DNA from: JADHUC01 sp964617665
Lineage (GTDB): Bacteria > Planctomycetota > Planctomycetia > Pirellulales > Pirellulaceae
DNA: 52,313 bases
Direction of reading: 5' to 3'
NCBI GenBank assembly: GCA_964617665.1
Contig: CAZUAH010000026.1
Coordinates: 1-52,313 of the forward strand
Shown one piece after another: positions 17,383 through 24,965 of the stretch. Below the pieces are notes generated by a model. It was not told where the DNA came from and made no database searches. It worked only from the letters and a program-made list of their open reading frames with translations. The translations under genes and the position numbers were made by a program. Each line of letters begins with the position of its first letter. The stretch's first letter is position 1.

Positions 17383-18756
17383 ATGACAGTTTGCAGAAGA
17401 CGTTTTCTCCAAACCGCCGCAGCGGCGACGATCGCTCTGCCGCATCTATGGACCAGCCCCTACGCCCGTTCCCAAGATAAGAACAGCCGTTCGCGATTGG
17501 GGATGATTGGCTGCGGAGGAAAGGGACGCGACGACGCGCGGCTTGCCGCCGAGCACGGCGATTTTGTGGCCGTGTGCGATGTGGATCGCGGTCGCGCTGA
17601 ACGGTACGCGGCGAATCCGGCTCTTAACGACGACGGCAAACGCGAGTTGGATGTGTACACGGACCACAAAGAGATGCTGGAACATGACGACATCGACGCC
17701 GTGATTTGCGCCACCCCGGATCACTGGCATACGCCCATCTATGTAGACGCCCTGCGGGCCGGCAAACACATCTACGGCGAAAAGCCAATGACGCTGACCG
17801 TGGACGAAGTGAAGATCCTGCGCCGCGTTGTCGCGGAATGCGACTGCGTGTTTCAGGTCGGCAACCAGCAGAGGAGTTGCCAATGGTTCCGGGAGGCAAT
17901 CGCGATTGCCCAAAGCGGCATCCTGGGCGACAACCTGACGGCAACGTGCTACCTTGGGGAAGGTCGGCGCGGCGGGCCATTTCAGACTAAGCCGATCCCG
18001 GATGGTCTAGACTGGGATCGTTGGCTCGGGCAGACGCCGTATGTTCCGTACATACCTCAACGCTGTCACGGGACGTTCCGGTGGTGGTACGAATACTCCG
18101 GCGGAAAGCTGACCGATTGGGGCGCTCATCACATCGACATCGCGCAATGGGCGCTCGACGCGATTAACACGGGCCCCGTTGAAATCGAGGGCACGGGCGT
18201 TCACGATACTCGCGAAAACTGCTTCAACACGGCCCTGACATACCATGGGTCCATGAAATTCGCCAACGGCACGAAGCTGGTCTTTGAAGACGGTGGCAAG
18301 AAGAACAACGGTATCTTGCTGGAAGGAGACAAAGAGCGAATCTTCGTCAACCGAGGCAAGCTGGTTGGCAACATGGTCGACAAGATCACGGCTGACCCGA
18401 AGTGGAATGCACGTATTCGCGAGGCGGCCGGGAGACTCTACGGCGGTCCTTACGGTTTGCCCGAAGTGGAATTGGGCGACTATGCCAAGTTCGGCGGCAG
18501 CGGCGATTCGAGTTGGACACGCGTCAAGCAATCGCACATGGGCAACTTCTTCAAGTGTATCGAAACGGGGGCCAAGCCGATCTCGGACGTGGTCTCCGTA
18601 GGAAACGGCACCATCACGTGCCACCTCGCAAATATCGCCCTACGGCTGGGGCGAAAACTCACGTGGAATCCGATATCGGAGACGTTTGTCGACGATGATG
18701 AAGCAAATGCCATGTTGGCTAGAGAGCAACGCGAAGGCTATCAGATTTCGGTTTAA
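17383..18756 (+). CDS. Tat-exported Gfo/Idh/MocA oxidoreductase
   Basis: A 457-residue NAD(P)-dependent sugar oxidoreductase of the Gfo/Idh/MocA family. The start at 17383 gives a twin-arginine signal peptide (CRRRFLQTAAAATIALP). The nucleotide-binding loop is GMIGCGGKG (40-48), followed by the usual VCDVD; the family signature is GEKPMT (E133-K134-P135), with K134 the expected catalytic or cofactor-contacting lysine. DWGAHHIDIAQWALD carries the later conserved His. The protein would be exported already folded with its cofactor, as in glucose-fructose oxidoreductase. The longer in-frame upstream reading frame runs through palindrome family A and is not credible. It lies 148 bases after the sulfatase and 152 before the FAD enzyme. 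Confidence 0.9.
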   Translation: MTVCRRRFLQTAAAATIALPHLWTSPYARSQDKNSRSRLGMIGCGGKGRDDARLAAEHGDFVAVCDVDRGRAERYAANPALNDDGKRELDVYTDHKEMLEHDDIDAVICATPDHWHTPIYVDALRAGKHIYGEKPMTLTVDEVKILRRVVAECDCVFQVGNQQRSCQWFREAIAIAQSGILGDNLTATCYLGEGRRGGPFQTKPIPDGLDWDRWLGQTPYVPYIPQRCHGTFRWWYEYSGGKLTDWGAHHIDIAQWALDAINTGPVEIEGTGVHDTRENCFNTALTYHGSMKFANGTKLVFEDGGKKNNGILLEGDKERIFVNRGKLVGNMVDKITADPKWNARIREAAGRLYGGPYGLPEVELGDYAKFGGSGDSSWTRVKQSHMGNFFKCIETGAKPISDVVSVGNGTITCHLANIALRLGRKLTWNPISETFVDDDEANAMLAREQREGYQISV

Positions 18757-18782
18757 CTGTGACATGAAGCGGTTTCAAAACC

Positions 18783-18848
18783 GGGAGGGCGAGGCTCGCC
18801 GAGCCGAAACCGCGGAAAAACACGGCTCAGCAGGAGCTTCGCCCTCCC
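18783..18848. repeat. Palindromic repeat, family A, copy 2
   Basis: An inverted repeat with arms GGGAGGGCGAGGCTC and GAGCTTCGCCCTCCC, located between the Gfo/Idh/MocA gene and the FAD oxidoreductase gene. Same family as copies at 17261, 24876 and 35449. Confidence 0.85.
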
Positions 18849-18908
18849 AAGAATGAGTCTCTATATGCCTTCATATGAGGCAGGCGATAGACAGGGGGAT
18901 ACATACCG

Positions 18909-20444
18909 ATGAAGAAAACCACCAGACGCTCGTTCCTGCAATCGTCGGCTCTTGCTGTACCCGGCGTGATGGCAACAGCCGGAGCTTCGTCTGCAGCTGG
19001 TGCTGAGAATGCGGCAGGCGGGGACGGAGAAGCGAACGAACAGCCAACGTACCAGTTCAGCCGCCAGCTTCCGATCGAGGAAGGCTTTGATCTGGTGGTC
19101 GCCGGCGGTGGTCCGGCAGGCGTGGCGGCGGCGGTCTGCGCGGCTCGGCTGGGGGCGAAAGTCGTGTTGCTCGAAGCAATGGGGTGCCTGGGCGGCATGG
19201 GAACGTCAGGCCTGGTGACCGCCTTCGATCCCATGGCCAACGGCGAGCGAATGCTGGTCGGTGGATTGATGAAGGAAATCGTCACGACCATGCACAAGCG
19301 ACGTTTCCTCGGTCCGCATGTCACGCCCGAGTTCTACAGCAAGCGATTCCACTGCTGGACTCCGTTCAAAGCCGAAGGCTACAAGCTGGTGCTGGACGAG
19401 TTGGTGAAAGCTGCTGGAGTCGACGTGCGTTTCTTCACACGAGCAATCGATGCCGACGTCGATGCCGATCGACGTACGGTTCGCGGCGTGATCATCAACA
19501 ACGTCGAAGGCACGCGTTATCTGCGTGCCAAGGCGTTTATCGACGCCACGGGCGACGCCGTGTTGGCCGAGCTGTGCGGAGTGCCGTGTCGTGCAGCGGG
19601 ACGAGACACGCCCAATATCATGCCGCCAACGCTCTGCTCGATGTACGGCGGAATCGACTGGGAACGGGCCCACCCTAACCCAAACGCCACGAGTCCCGCC
19701 AATCAACAGAAGCTACTGGAGCAGGCGATCGCCGACGGTCACTTCAGCCACAAGGATCGACACATGCCGGGCCTGTTCAAAGTGGGGCATTCGATCGGAA
19801 TGCTGAATGCCGGCCATGTCTTCCACATGGACGCTTTGAACTGCCGCAGCCTGAGCGACGGGATGATGCGCGGCCGCGAACTTGATCGCGAATATCTGGA
19901 GTTCTACCGTAAGTACGTTCCCGGTTGCGAGAACATGGAGATGGTCACCACCGGCAGTCTGATGGGCGTGCGCGAATCCAGGAGGATTGTCGGCGAATAC
20001 GAGTTGAACTTCGACGACTATCTCGCTCGGCGCAAGTTTCCCGATCAGATTGCGGTGTTCAACAAGGCCGTCGATATCCATGTCTACGACGATTCGGACG
20101 AGGAGTACCAACGCTACCACAGCGAGTACACCAAGACCGGCCGGCTGAAACCGGGCGAACATTTCGGCATCCCTTACGGAATCCTTGTACCCAAAGGTTG
20201 GCAGAATTTTTGGGTCGCCGGACGCTGCAACTCCAGCGACGTCCGCGTACACGGATCCATCCGCGTCCAGCCCGCCGCCTCGATGATGGGGCAGGCCGTC
20301 GGTACCGCGTCCGTACAATCGCTTGCCACGGGGCAACCTGCCTGCGATCTGGACACGGGGCAGCTAGTCGAAACGTTGCGAAAGAACGGCGTCTATCTTC
20401 CGCAGCAGGAATTGAAAAAGACGATGACCAGAGCCAAGGTCTAG
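18909..20444 (+). CDS. Tat-exported FAD-dependent oxidoreductase
   Basis: A 511-residue flavoprotein of the FAD_oxidored type common in planctomycete sugar-catabolic clusters. The N-terminus KKTTRRSFLQSSALAVPG is a twin-arginine signal. The dinucleotide-binding loop is DLVVAGGGPAGVAAAVCAAR (GGGPAG at 66-71), followed by VVLLEAMGCLGGMGTSG, the typical FAD-contact region with conserved Gly and Cys. A late FAD contact (FWVAGRCNSSDVRVHGSIR, ~433-451) and AASMMGQAVGTA complete the pattern. It probably oxidises a sugar or sugar alcohol in the periplasm. Its stop is 17 bases from the next ATG, so the two genes are probably one operon. Confidence 0.85.
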   Translation: MKKTTRRSFLQSSALAVPGVMATAGASSAAGAENAAGGDGEANEQPTYQFSRQLPIEEGFDLVVAGGGPAGVAAAVCAARLGAKVVLLEAMGCLGGMGTSGLVTAFDPMANGERMLVGGLMKEIVTTMHKRRFLGPHVTPEFYSKRFHCWTPFKAEGYKLVLDELVKAAGVDVRFFTRAIDADVDADRRTVRGVIINNVEGTRYLRAKAFIDATGDAVLAELCGVPCRAAGRDTPNIMPPTLCSMYGGIDWERAHPNPNATSPANQQKLLEQAIADGHFSHKDRHMPGLFKVGHSIGMLNAGHVFHMDALNCRSLSDGMMRGRELDREYLEFYRKYVPGCENMEMVTTGSLMGVRESRRIVGEYELNFDDYLARRKFPDQIAVFNKAVDIHVYDDSDEEYQRYHSEYTKTGRLKPGEHFGIPYGILVPKGWQNFWVAGRCNSSDVRVHGSIRVQPAASMMGQAVGTASVQSLATGQPACDLDTGQLVETLRKNGVYLPQQELKKTMTRAKV

Positions 20445-20461
20445 GCAAAAAGAGAGCCCTC

Positions 20462-22753
20462 ATGAGCTGCCGTCTCTCCGTGATCTTATTTCTCGTGGCA
20501 TTCCTGTCGGGCAGGACGCCCGCTTCGGCCGAGATGCTCACGATCGACCAACAGCGGCTCCTGGTACAGGTCGACGTGCAGAACGCCCGTTGGTCGGCAC
20601 GACTGAAGGGAACGGAGGTACGGCTCAGCGGTATCTCGTTTCTTCCCGGCGATGACGCTACTGGCTGGTCGATCACGCATGAAGTCAGCGACGACGACTC
20701 AAACTCGCTTGGCTCGTTTGTGACGATCACGTTGCACGGGAACAAACCGGGCGAACTCGATTTCGACTATCACATTTCCGTCAGCAAGACTGGCAACGAC
20801 ATTGTCGTGCAGCTTGATCGCGCCAATCGCACTGGCGGGTCCATCGATGTCGAAGACATGGACTACATGGTCGTCGGCGACGCTCGACTGGGCGGCACGA
20901 ATGACCAATGGTTGAGTTTCGGTATCAAGTCTTTGTTCGACGAATACCATGACCTGACGCTGGTCAGTGATTTTGGAGACACGCCAGAGACCAGCAAGCG
21001 CATGTATGAAGTCGCTCACCTCGTGCGCCACGATAAAACTGGCGATGTGATCCTGATGGGACACTTGACAGTCCACAAGGGACACTCACGATTCGAATTC
21101 ACCAAGACCGACTCGCCTACCAGCATGAAGGCCAGGGCGTACTGCCACTACGATGTTACCGTCCCAGACGGGGCGAGTTTTGCCGGCGAGAAACTATTGG
21201 TTCACTTGGGGCACGATGGCATCCGTGCACTGGAACACCTGGGGAACCTTATTGCACTGGCCAATGACATCCGTCTGCGGGAACGACGTCCTCTCGACCT
21301 CGAAAACCACGCGCTGATCGGCTGTGCACACTGTCGTTGGATCCATTGGATGTCCGGCGGCAAAGCAGAACAGGCCAACCGGTTCATCAAAGAGAACGGC
21401 CTCGACAAGTTCTACTACAACGTCGTCGAGTGTGATTCTCGGTTCGGTGGCACCGGATGTTGGGGACTGTGCTACTCCGGTGGCAGAGGCAAGCATGCGT
21501 CGGCGACCGCGTATCCCACAGAGTGCTATTTGCGGTACAAAATCCGTTGGGGAGATGGCCGGGTTCTCGATTTCTCCAATCCGCTGGCGGTTGCGCAAGA
21601 AAGGAAACGCGTCGCCGAGTTCTTCAGGGGCAAGGAAGACAAAGTCGTCTGGGGACGGCTCGATTTCGCGGAACTCTGGAGAAAATGGCCCAAGCAGCAG
21701 GATCCGTTCCTGAGTGCCGCCGAGACATGGCGGCTGGGTGCCGAGCCGTGGCGAGACGCCATCGACGATGTGTCGCCGGGTTCGCGAAATCGCTCGTGCA
21801 TGACCCGGGTCGACTTCAACTATGGATTGATCGACATTTGTCGCACGTCGCAGGATGCTGACGGCAACTATGTGCCGGGTTCCTATTTCGGGCCGCGAGC
21901 GTTCTTGGGAGAAAGCGCTCCAGGCACCACCATGAGATTCTTCTACAACTCGCGCGTGTTCTGGAACGACTGCGACAATATCCATGTCTACAAGTACGAC
22001 CGGGGACACATCGTTCCGTACGGCGAAGCCAAGGTGCGTGCCAATTTCCACGCCATCGCCGGCAGCACCATGTATCCGTCGGAAGCGTTCGACGTTCTGT
22101 ATCCCGCGGATCGGCTTGAACTACTCAAGCGGGTTTCACCGCCCACAGCCGATGCTGCCTATCCCGTGGATCTGTTTGTGCGCAATCCCGCGCAGGTCTG
22201 GAATATGCCCGTCGAGCGACCGTTCGGAGCATGGAACATCATCGCCGTATTCAACTTTGGCCCGGAAAGCGACGACTTCACGGTCGTCTTGGACGCCGAG
22301 AAAGACCTGCGGCTCGATCCGGCGAAGATCTACTTGGTGTACGAGTTCTGGAGCCGGAAGTTCCTGGGGACGTTTCGCGGAACCTTCCGGTCGAGGGCCA
22401 TTCCGCAGAAGGATTGCGACATCTACTGCGTCGTCGAGCAGAAGGACAGGCCCATGCTTCTTTCCACGAGTCGGCATGTGCGGCAGATGGCGTTCGATGT
22501 CAAGTCAGTGTCGTGGGACAACGCCGCGAAGCAGCTCCGCGGAATCTCCCGAGCGGTCAGCGGCGATCCTTACCAACTGCGGATTTGCATTCCCGAGGGA
22601 CACCAATTCGAATCCGTCGACCTGCCTCACGCTCTAAAGGCGACCACGACTATCGACGGCGTTCTCCTGACTGTCGGGTATACGACCTCCACCGATGATG
22701 ATGTTCCCTGGACGGTCACCTTTCGAAAAACCGCCGATACCGAGGATTTGTAG
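20462..22753 (+). CDS. Large secreted GH36/melibiase-like protein
   Basis: A 763-residue protein with a Sec signal peptide (SVILFLVAFLSGRTPASAE). The N-terminal ~270 residues look like an all-beta domain (VRLSGISFLPGDD, VDVQNARWSARLKG). The central part has a TIM-barrel feel, with GLDKFYYNVVECDSR, VVWGRLDFAELWRKWP and RVDFNYGLIDICRTSQD. The C-terminal ~200 residues (WNIIAVFNFGPESDD, IYLVYEFWSRKFLGTF) match the beta-sandwich after the barrel in GH36-like alpha-galactosidases. The catalytic Asp pair was not assigned, so an alpha-galactosidase-like role is inference. The start at 20462 follows the FAD gene by 17 bases; a much longer reading frame through the FAD gene is a shadow. Confidence 0.7.
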   Translation: MSCRLSVILFLVAFLSGRTPASAEMLTIDQQRLLVQVDVQNARWSARLKGTEVRLSGISFLPGDDATGWSITHEVSDDDSNSLGSFVTITLHGNKPGELDFDYHISVSKTGNDIVVQLDRANRTGGSIDVEDMDYMVVGDARLGGTNDQWLSFGIKSLFDEYHDLTLVSDFGDTPETSKRMYEVAHLVRHDKTGDVILMGHLTVHKGHSRFEFTKTDSPTSMKARAYCHYDVTVPDGASFAGEKLLVHLGHDGIRALEHLGNLIALANDIRLRERRPLDLENHALIGCAHCRWIHWMSGGKAEQANRFIKENGLDKFYYNVVECDSRFGGTGCWGLCYSGGRGKHASATAYPTECYLRYKIRWGDGRVLDFSNPLAVAQERKRVAEFFRGKEDKVVWGRLDFAELWRKWPKQQDPFLSAAETWRLGAEPWRDAIDDVSPGSRNRSCMTRVDFNYGLIDICRTSQDADGNYVPGSYFGPRAFLGESAPGTTMRFFYNSRVFWNDCDNIHVYKYDRGHIVPYGEAKVRANFHAIAGSTMYPSEAFDVLYPADRLELLKRVSPPTADAAYPVDLFVRNPAQVWNMPVERPFGAWNIIAVFNFGPESDDFTVVLDAEKDLRLDPAKIYLVYEFWSRKFLGTFRGTFRSRAIPQKDCDIYCVVEQKDRPMLLSTSRHVRQMAFDVKSVSWDNAAKQLRGISRAVSGDPYQLRICIPEGHQFESVDLPHALKATTTIDGVLLTVGYTTSTDDDVPWTVTFRKTADTEDL

Positions 22754-22970
22754 CACGTCATGCGCAACCGTTAGCATCGAGCGGATGTCAGCCGTGGGAG
22801 ATGGCAAACCATGTGAACCGCGACCATGAATAGGGTGTCTTGGTAGTATCCGCGGATTGCCTGTGCCACGACGATTTGGCACACTGAGATTGCCGACTTC
22901 TCACGATGTTCGAGATGACGCGAGTTTCCGTTTCCAGCTCTGCAGTAACGCTCCAACAGAAATCGTTTAG

Positions 22971-24116
22971 ATGATTCAATTGCCTCACGTCGTCGACTGC
23001 CACGCCCATCTGGGCAAGCACCATTTGAAACACAACGCATTTGGCCTTGCGCAAATCCTTGAGCGATGCACGCGGTACGGTGTCGCGGCGATTGTGTACT
23101 CGATGTACTTCGAGTTGGGCGCGGCGGAGTTAGAGCTGCCCTTGGAGCCGATCGAGAATGCTGCTTCACGGCACACAGATTCATTGCGTGTGGGAATCTC
23201 TATTGGATTCTGTCCACCCACCAAAGCGTTGCCACTGTCAGGCCTCGGGGAACAGTTAGAGGAGGCGAAACGCGTCGTAGGCAAACTTGGTGCGGCAGGG
23301 CGCATTGTGGCGATCGGTGAGGTCGGTCTGGACTATTTCTGGCCTCTTGCGGAGTTCTTGGAGGGGCAAGGCGTTAGCGACTGGAACCAGATCCAACAGG
23401 AAATCGATACCAACCGTGAGCAGCTTATGGCGGAACCGGCAGTGCAGGACTGCCTTGAGACTCAGGCCTTCGTGTTTCGCAAGAGTATTGAGTTGGCGCA
23501 GGAGCTGAATCTTCCAGTGGTGGTCCACGGGCGTGACGCCTACGACGACATACTGTCAACACTTGGCACAGCGGACCTGGCTCCAGAGCGTGTCATGTTG
23601 CACTGTTTCGCAGGCGCGGTCGATCAGGCGATCACGGCAGCCGAGCGAGGCTATCGTATTTCGCTCCCGTCATCAGTCGGATACCGCAAGAAGTTCGCCG
23701 ATGTGGCGAGGTCAGTGGACCTGACGAGTCTTGTGATCGAAACGGATTCCCCCTACCACAGCCCGATGATCGGCCATTGGAAAGCAGCAAAAAGACAAGC
23801 TAAGACGCTGACGCCGCCCGACGGTTTGGCTAAGAAGTTGCGTGAGAACTGGTTTGGCGATAGACAGTTCGATGAGTTTCTGAATCTGGTTGATGTCCGC
23901 TACCCTGGCCTCGAATTCACGGTGCACGCCGACGGCCAGAGGCAAATCATGCCGGCCAGCAGCTATTTCAACTCGAACGCCCGTCGACGAGAAAACGAGC
24001 CCACCTTTGTCCGCTGTGCGGCGACGGAGATCGCGACAACGAAAGACGTCAGTATTGAAGACGCCTGTGAAGCCATAGCGAACAACGCCCGTCGCCTGTT
24101 TCCGGCGTTGTTCTAG
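22971..24116 (+). CDS. TatD-like metal-dependent hydrolase, extended
   Basis: A 381-residue amidohydrolase-fold protein of the TatD type (metal-dependent nucleases or related hydrolases). Ligand motifs in family order are VDCHAHL (near the start), IGEVGLDYFW, LPVVVHGRDAYDDIL, VMLHCFAGAVDQA and SLVIETDSPY, giving the expected His-x-His, Glu, His, His and Asp. It is about 120 residues longer than the usual ~260. Most of the extra sequence is near the C-terminus (residues ~275-365: REN-WFGDRQFDEF, VDVRYPGLEFTV), and the final AIANNARRLF motif of TatD is kept. It stands alone between the carbohydrate genes and the secretion locus, with a 217-base gap upstream. Confidence 0.8.
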   Translation: MIQLPHVVDCHAHLGKHHLKHNAFGLAQILERCTRYGVAAIVYSMYFELGAAELELPLEPIENAASRHTDSLRVGISIGFCPPTKALPLSGLGEQLEEAKRVVGKLGAAGRIVAIGEVGLDYFWPLAEFLEGQGVSDWNQIQQEIDTNREQLMAEPAVQDCLETQAFVFRKSIELAQELNLPVVVHGRDAYDDILSTLGTADLAPERVMLHCFAGAVDQAITAAERGYRISLPSSVGYRKKFADVARSVDLTSLVIETDSPYHSPMIGHWKAAKRQAKTLTPPDGLAKKLRENWFGDRQFDEFLNLVDVRYPGLEFTVHADGQRQIMPASSYFNSNARRRENEPTFVRCAATEIATTKDVSIEDACEAIANNARRLFPALF

Positions 24117-24298
24117 CGGCGCGATGGCTTAGTGGAAAAGGACGGTTCGGCATCCCGGTCTGGTGTCGAGCAAGACTCTCAGCAATCCACACGAACGCCT
24201 CGATGCGTTCAAATAGCGAGCAGGTCGGGAATTCCTCGACGCGGAGTGTGGAGAACGTTTGCCTTTCGTCTCTGGGCTAGCCCTCCGACAAGTCAAAA

Positions 24299-24535
24299 TC
24301 ATCTGGGGACTCGAGGTACGCGAGTGGCGAATGCCTGGTCAGCCGTTTCGGCAGGCGCAGCATCCACGGTCTCGGCGACCATCGCGGCCGGAACGGAGCT
24401 CAGGAGGATGCGATCCTCCAGATCGTCCAGCTTCAACTCGTTCGTTGGGGACGATGTCGTCCGCGCCGAATGAAACGGCCTCATGGCCGCATCGATCGCC
24501 AATCTCGTTCTGCTCAGCAGATTGTGAAAGACCAT
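24299..24535 (-). pseudogene. Remnant of a LEPR-xLL-type giant surface protein N-terminus
   Basis: This 78-residue reading frame (MVFHNLLSRTRLAID ... NELKLDDLEDRILLSSVPAA) matches the N-terminus of the giant protein starting at 34959: both have an RTRL segment near the start, then a Lys/Leu-Glu-rich run ending in LEDRI/V, then an Ala-rich stretch (VPAAMVAE versus VPLAAMAAE). LEDRILL fits the planctomycete LEPR-xLL motif found at the start of very large surface proteins. The frame stops after ~35 more residues and no DUF4347-like sequence follows. It lies just past the export operon on the same strand, so it looks like the leftover start of a second substrate gene. A genuine short protein is less likely. 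Confidence 0.6.
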
Positions 24536-24875
24536 CCGGAAGTTAACACGTAGTGGTGGCGCATGTTGGGCACTGCGGCACCACTTTGAAACCTAGGTCA
24601 CGAGGGAAACTGATGAATCGAAGCATGCGAATTTTTCGCTACTGTCCAGCGCCAGCGTCGTCGTGGACTCGGAGCGACCGATACACCCCACAACCGGTTG
24701 CGAAATCGTAGCGTCAAGCGAGGAGAGCCCTACAAGCTTGTTTCTGCCTTGGGAAGAAGGCAATGTTGACGCGAAGAACCCGATGTCCAGCCCTTTTCAA
24801 GCGAAGAAGTTGGATTTAAGGTGCTAACCAACTGAAGGCGTCCGGGAATTCGAAACGCTGGATTCCACGGTTTTC

Positions 24876-24946
24876 GGGAGGGCGAGGCTCCTGCCGAGCC
24901 GCGTGTCGATGCCAAGAATCCGGCTCAGCAGGAGCTTCGCCCTCCC
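24876..24946. repeat. Palindromic repeat, family A, copy 3
   Basis: An inverted repeat with left arm GGGAGGGCGAGGCTCCTGCC and right arm GGAGCTTCGCCCTCCC, lying 19 bases beyond the stop of the minus-strand M50-HlyD gene. It could serve as that operon's terminator, but the copies elsewhere show it is a dispersed element. Confidence 0.85.
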
Positions 24947-24965
24947 AATTCCCGGACACCCTCAG

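Larger units (their letters stand above)
24117..24965. other. Gene-poor region with a gene remnant and a palindrome
   Basis: These 849 bases between the TatD-like gene and the M50-HlyD gene hold no intact gene. They contain the remnant of a giant-protein N-terminus (24299-24535, minus strand) and palindrome family A copy 3 (24876-24946). I see nothing recognisable in the rest and no tRNA-like fold. Confidence 0.6.

Noticed and set aside
24117..24200. A tRNA-like stretch after the TatD-like gene
   Set aside because: The opening GCGCGATGGCTTAGTGG looked like a D-arm, but no anticodon or T-arm with pairing could be found.
24730..24915. A 61-residue minus-strand reading frame
   Set aside because: Its GSAGASPSRK part is only the translation of palindrome family A; there is no other coding evidence.
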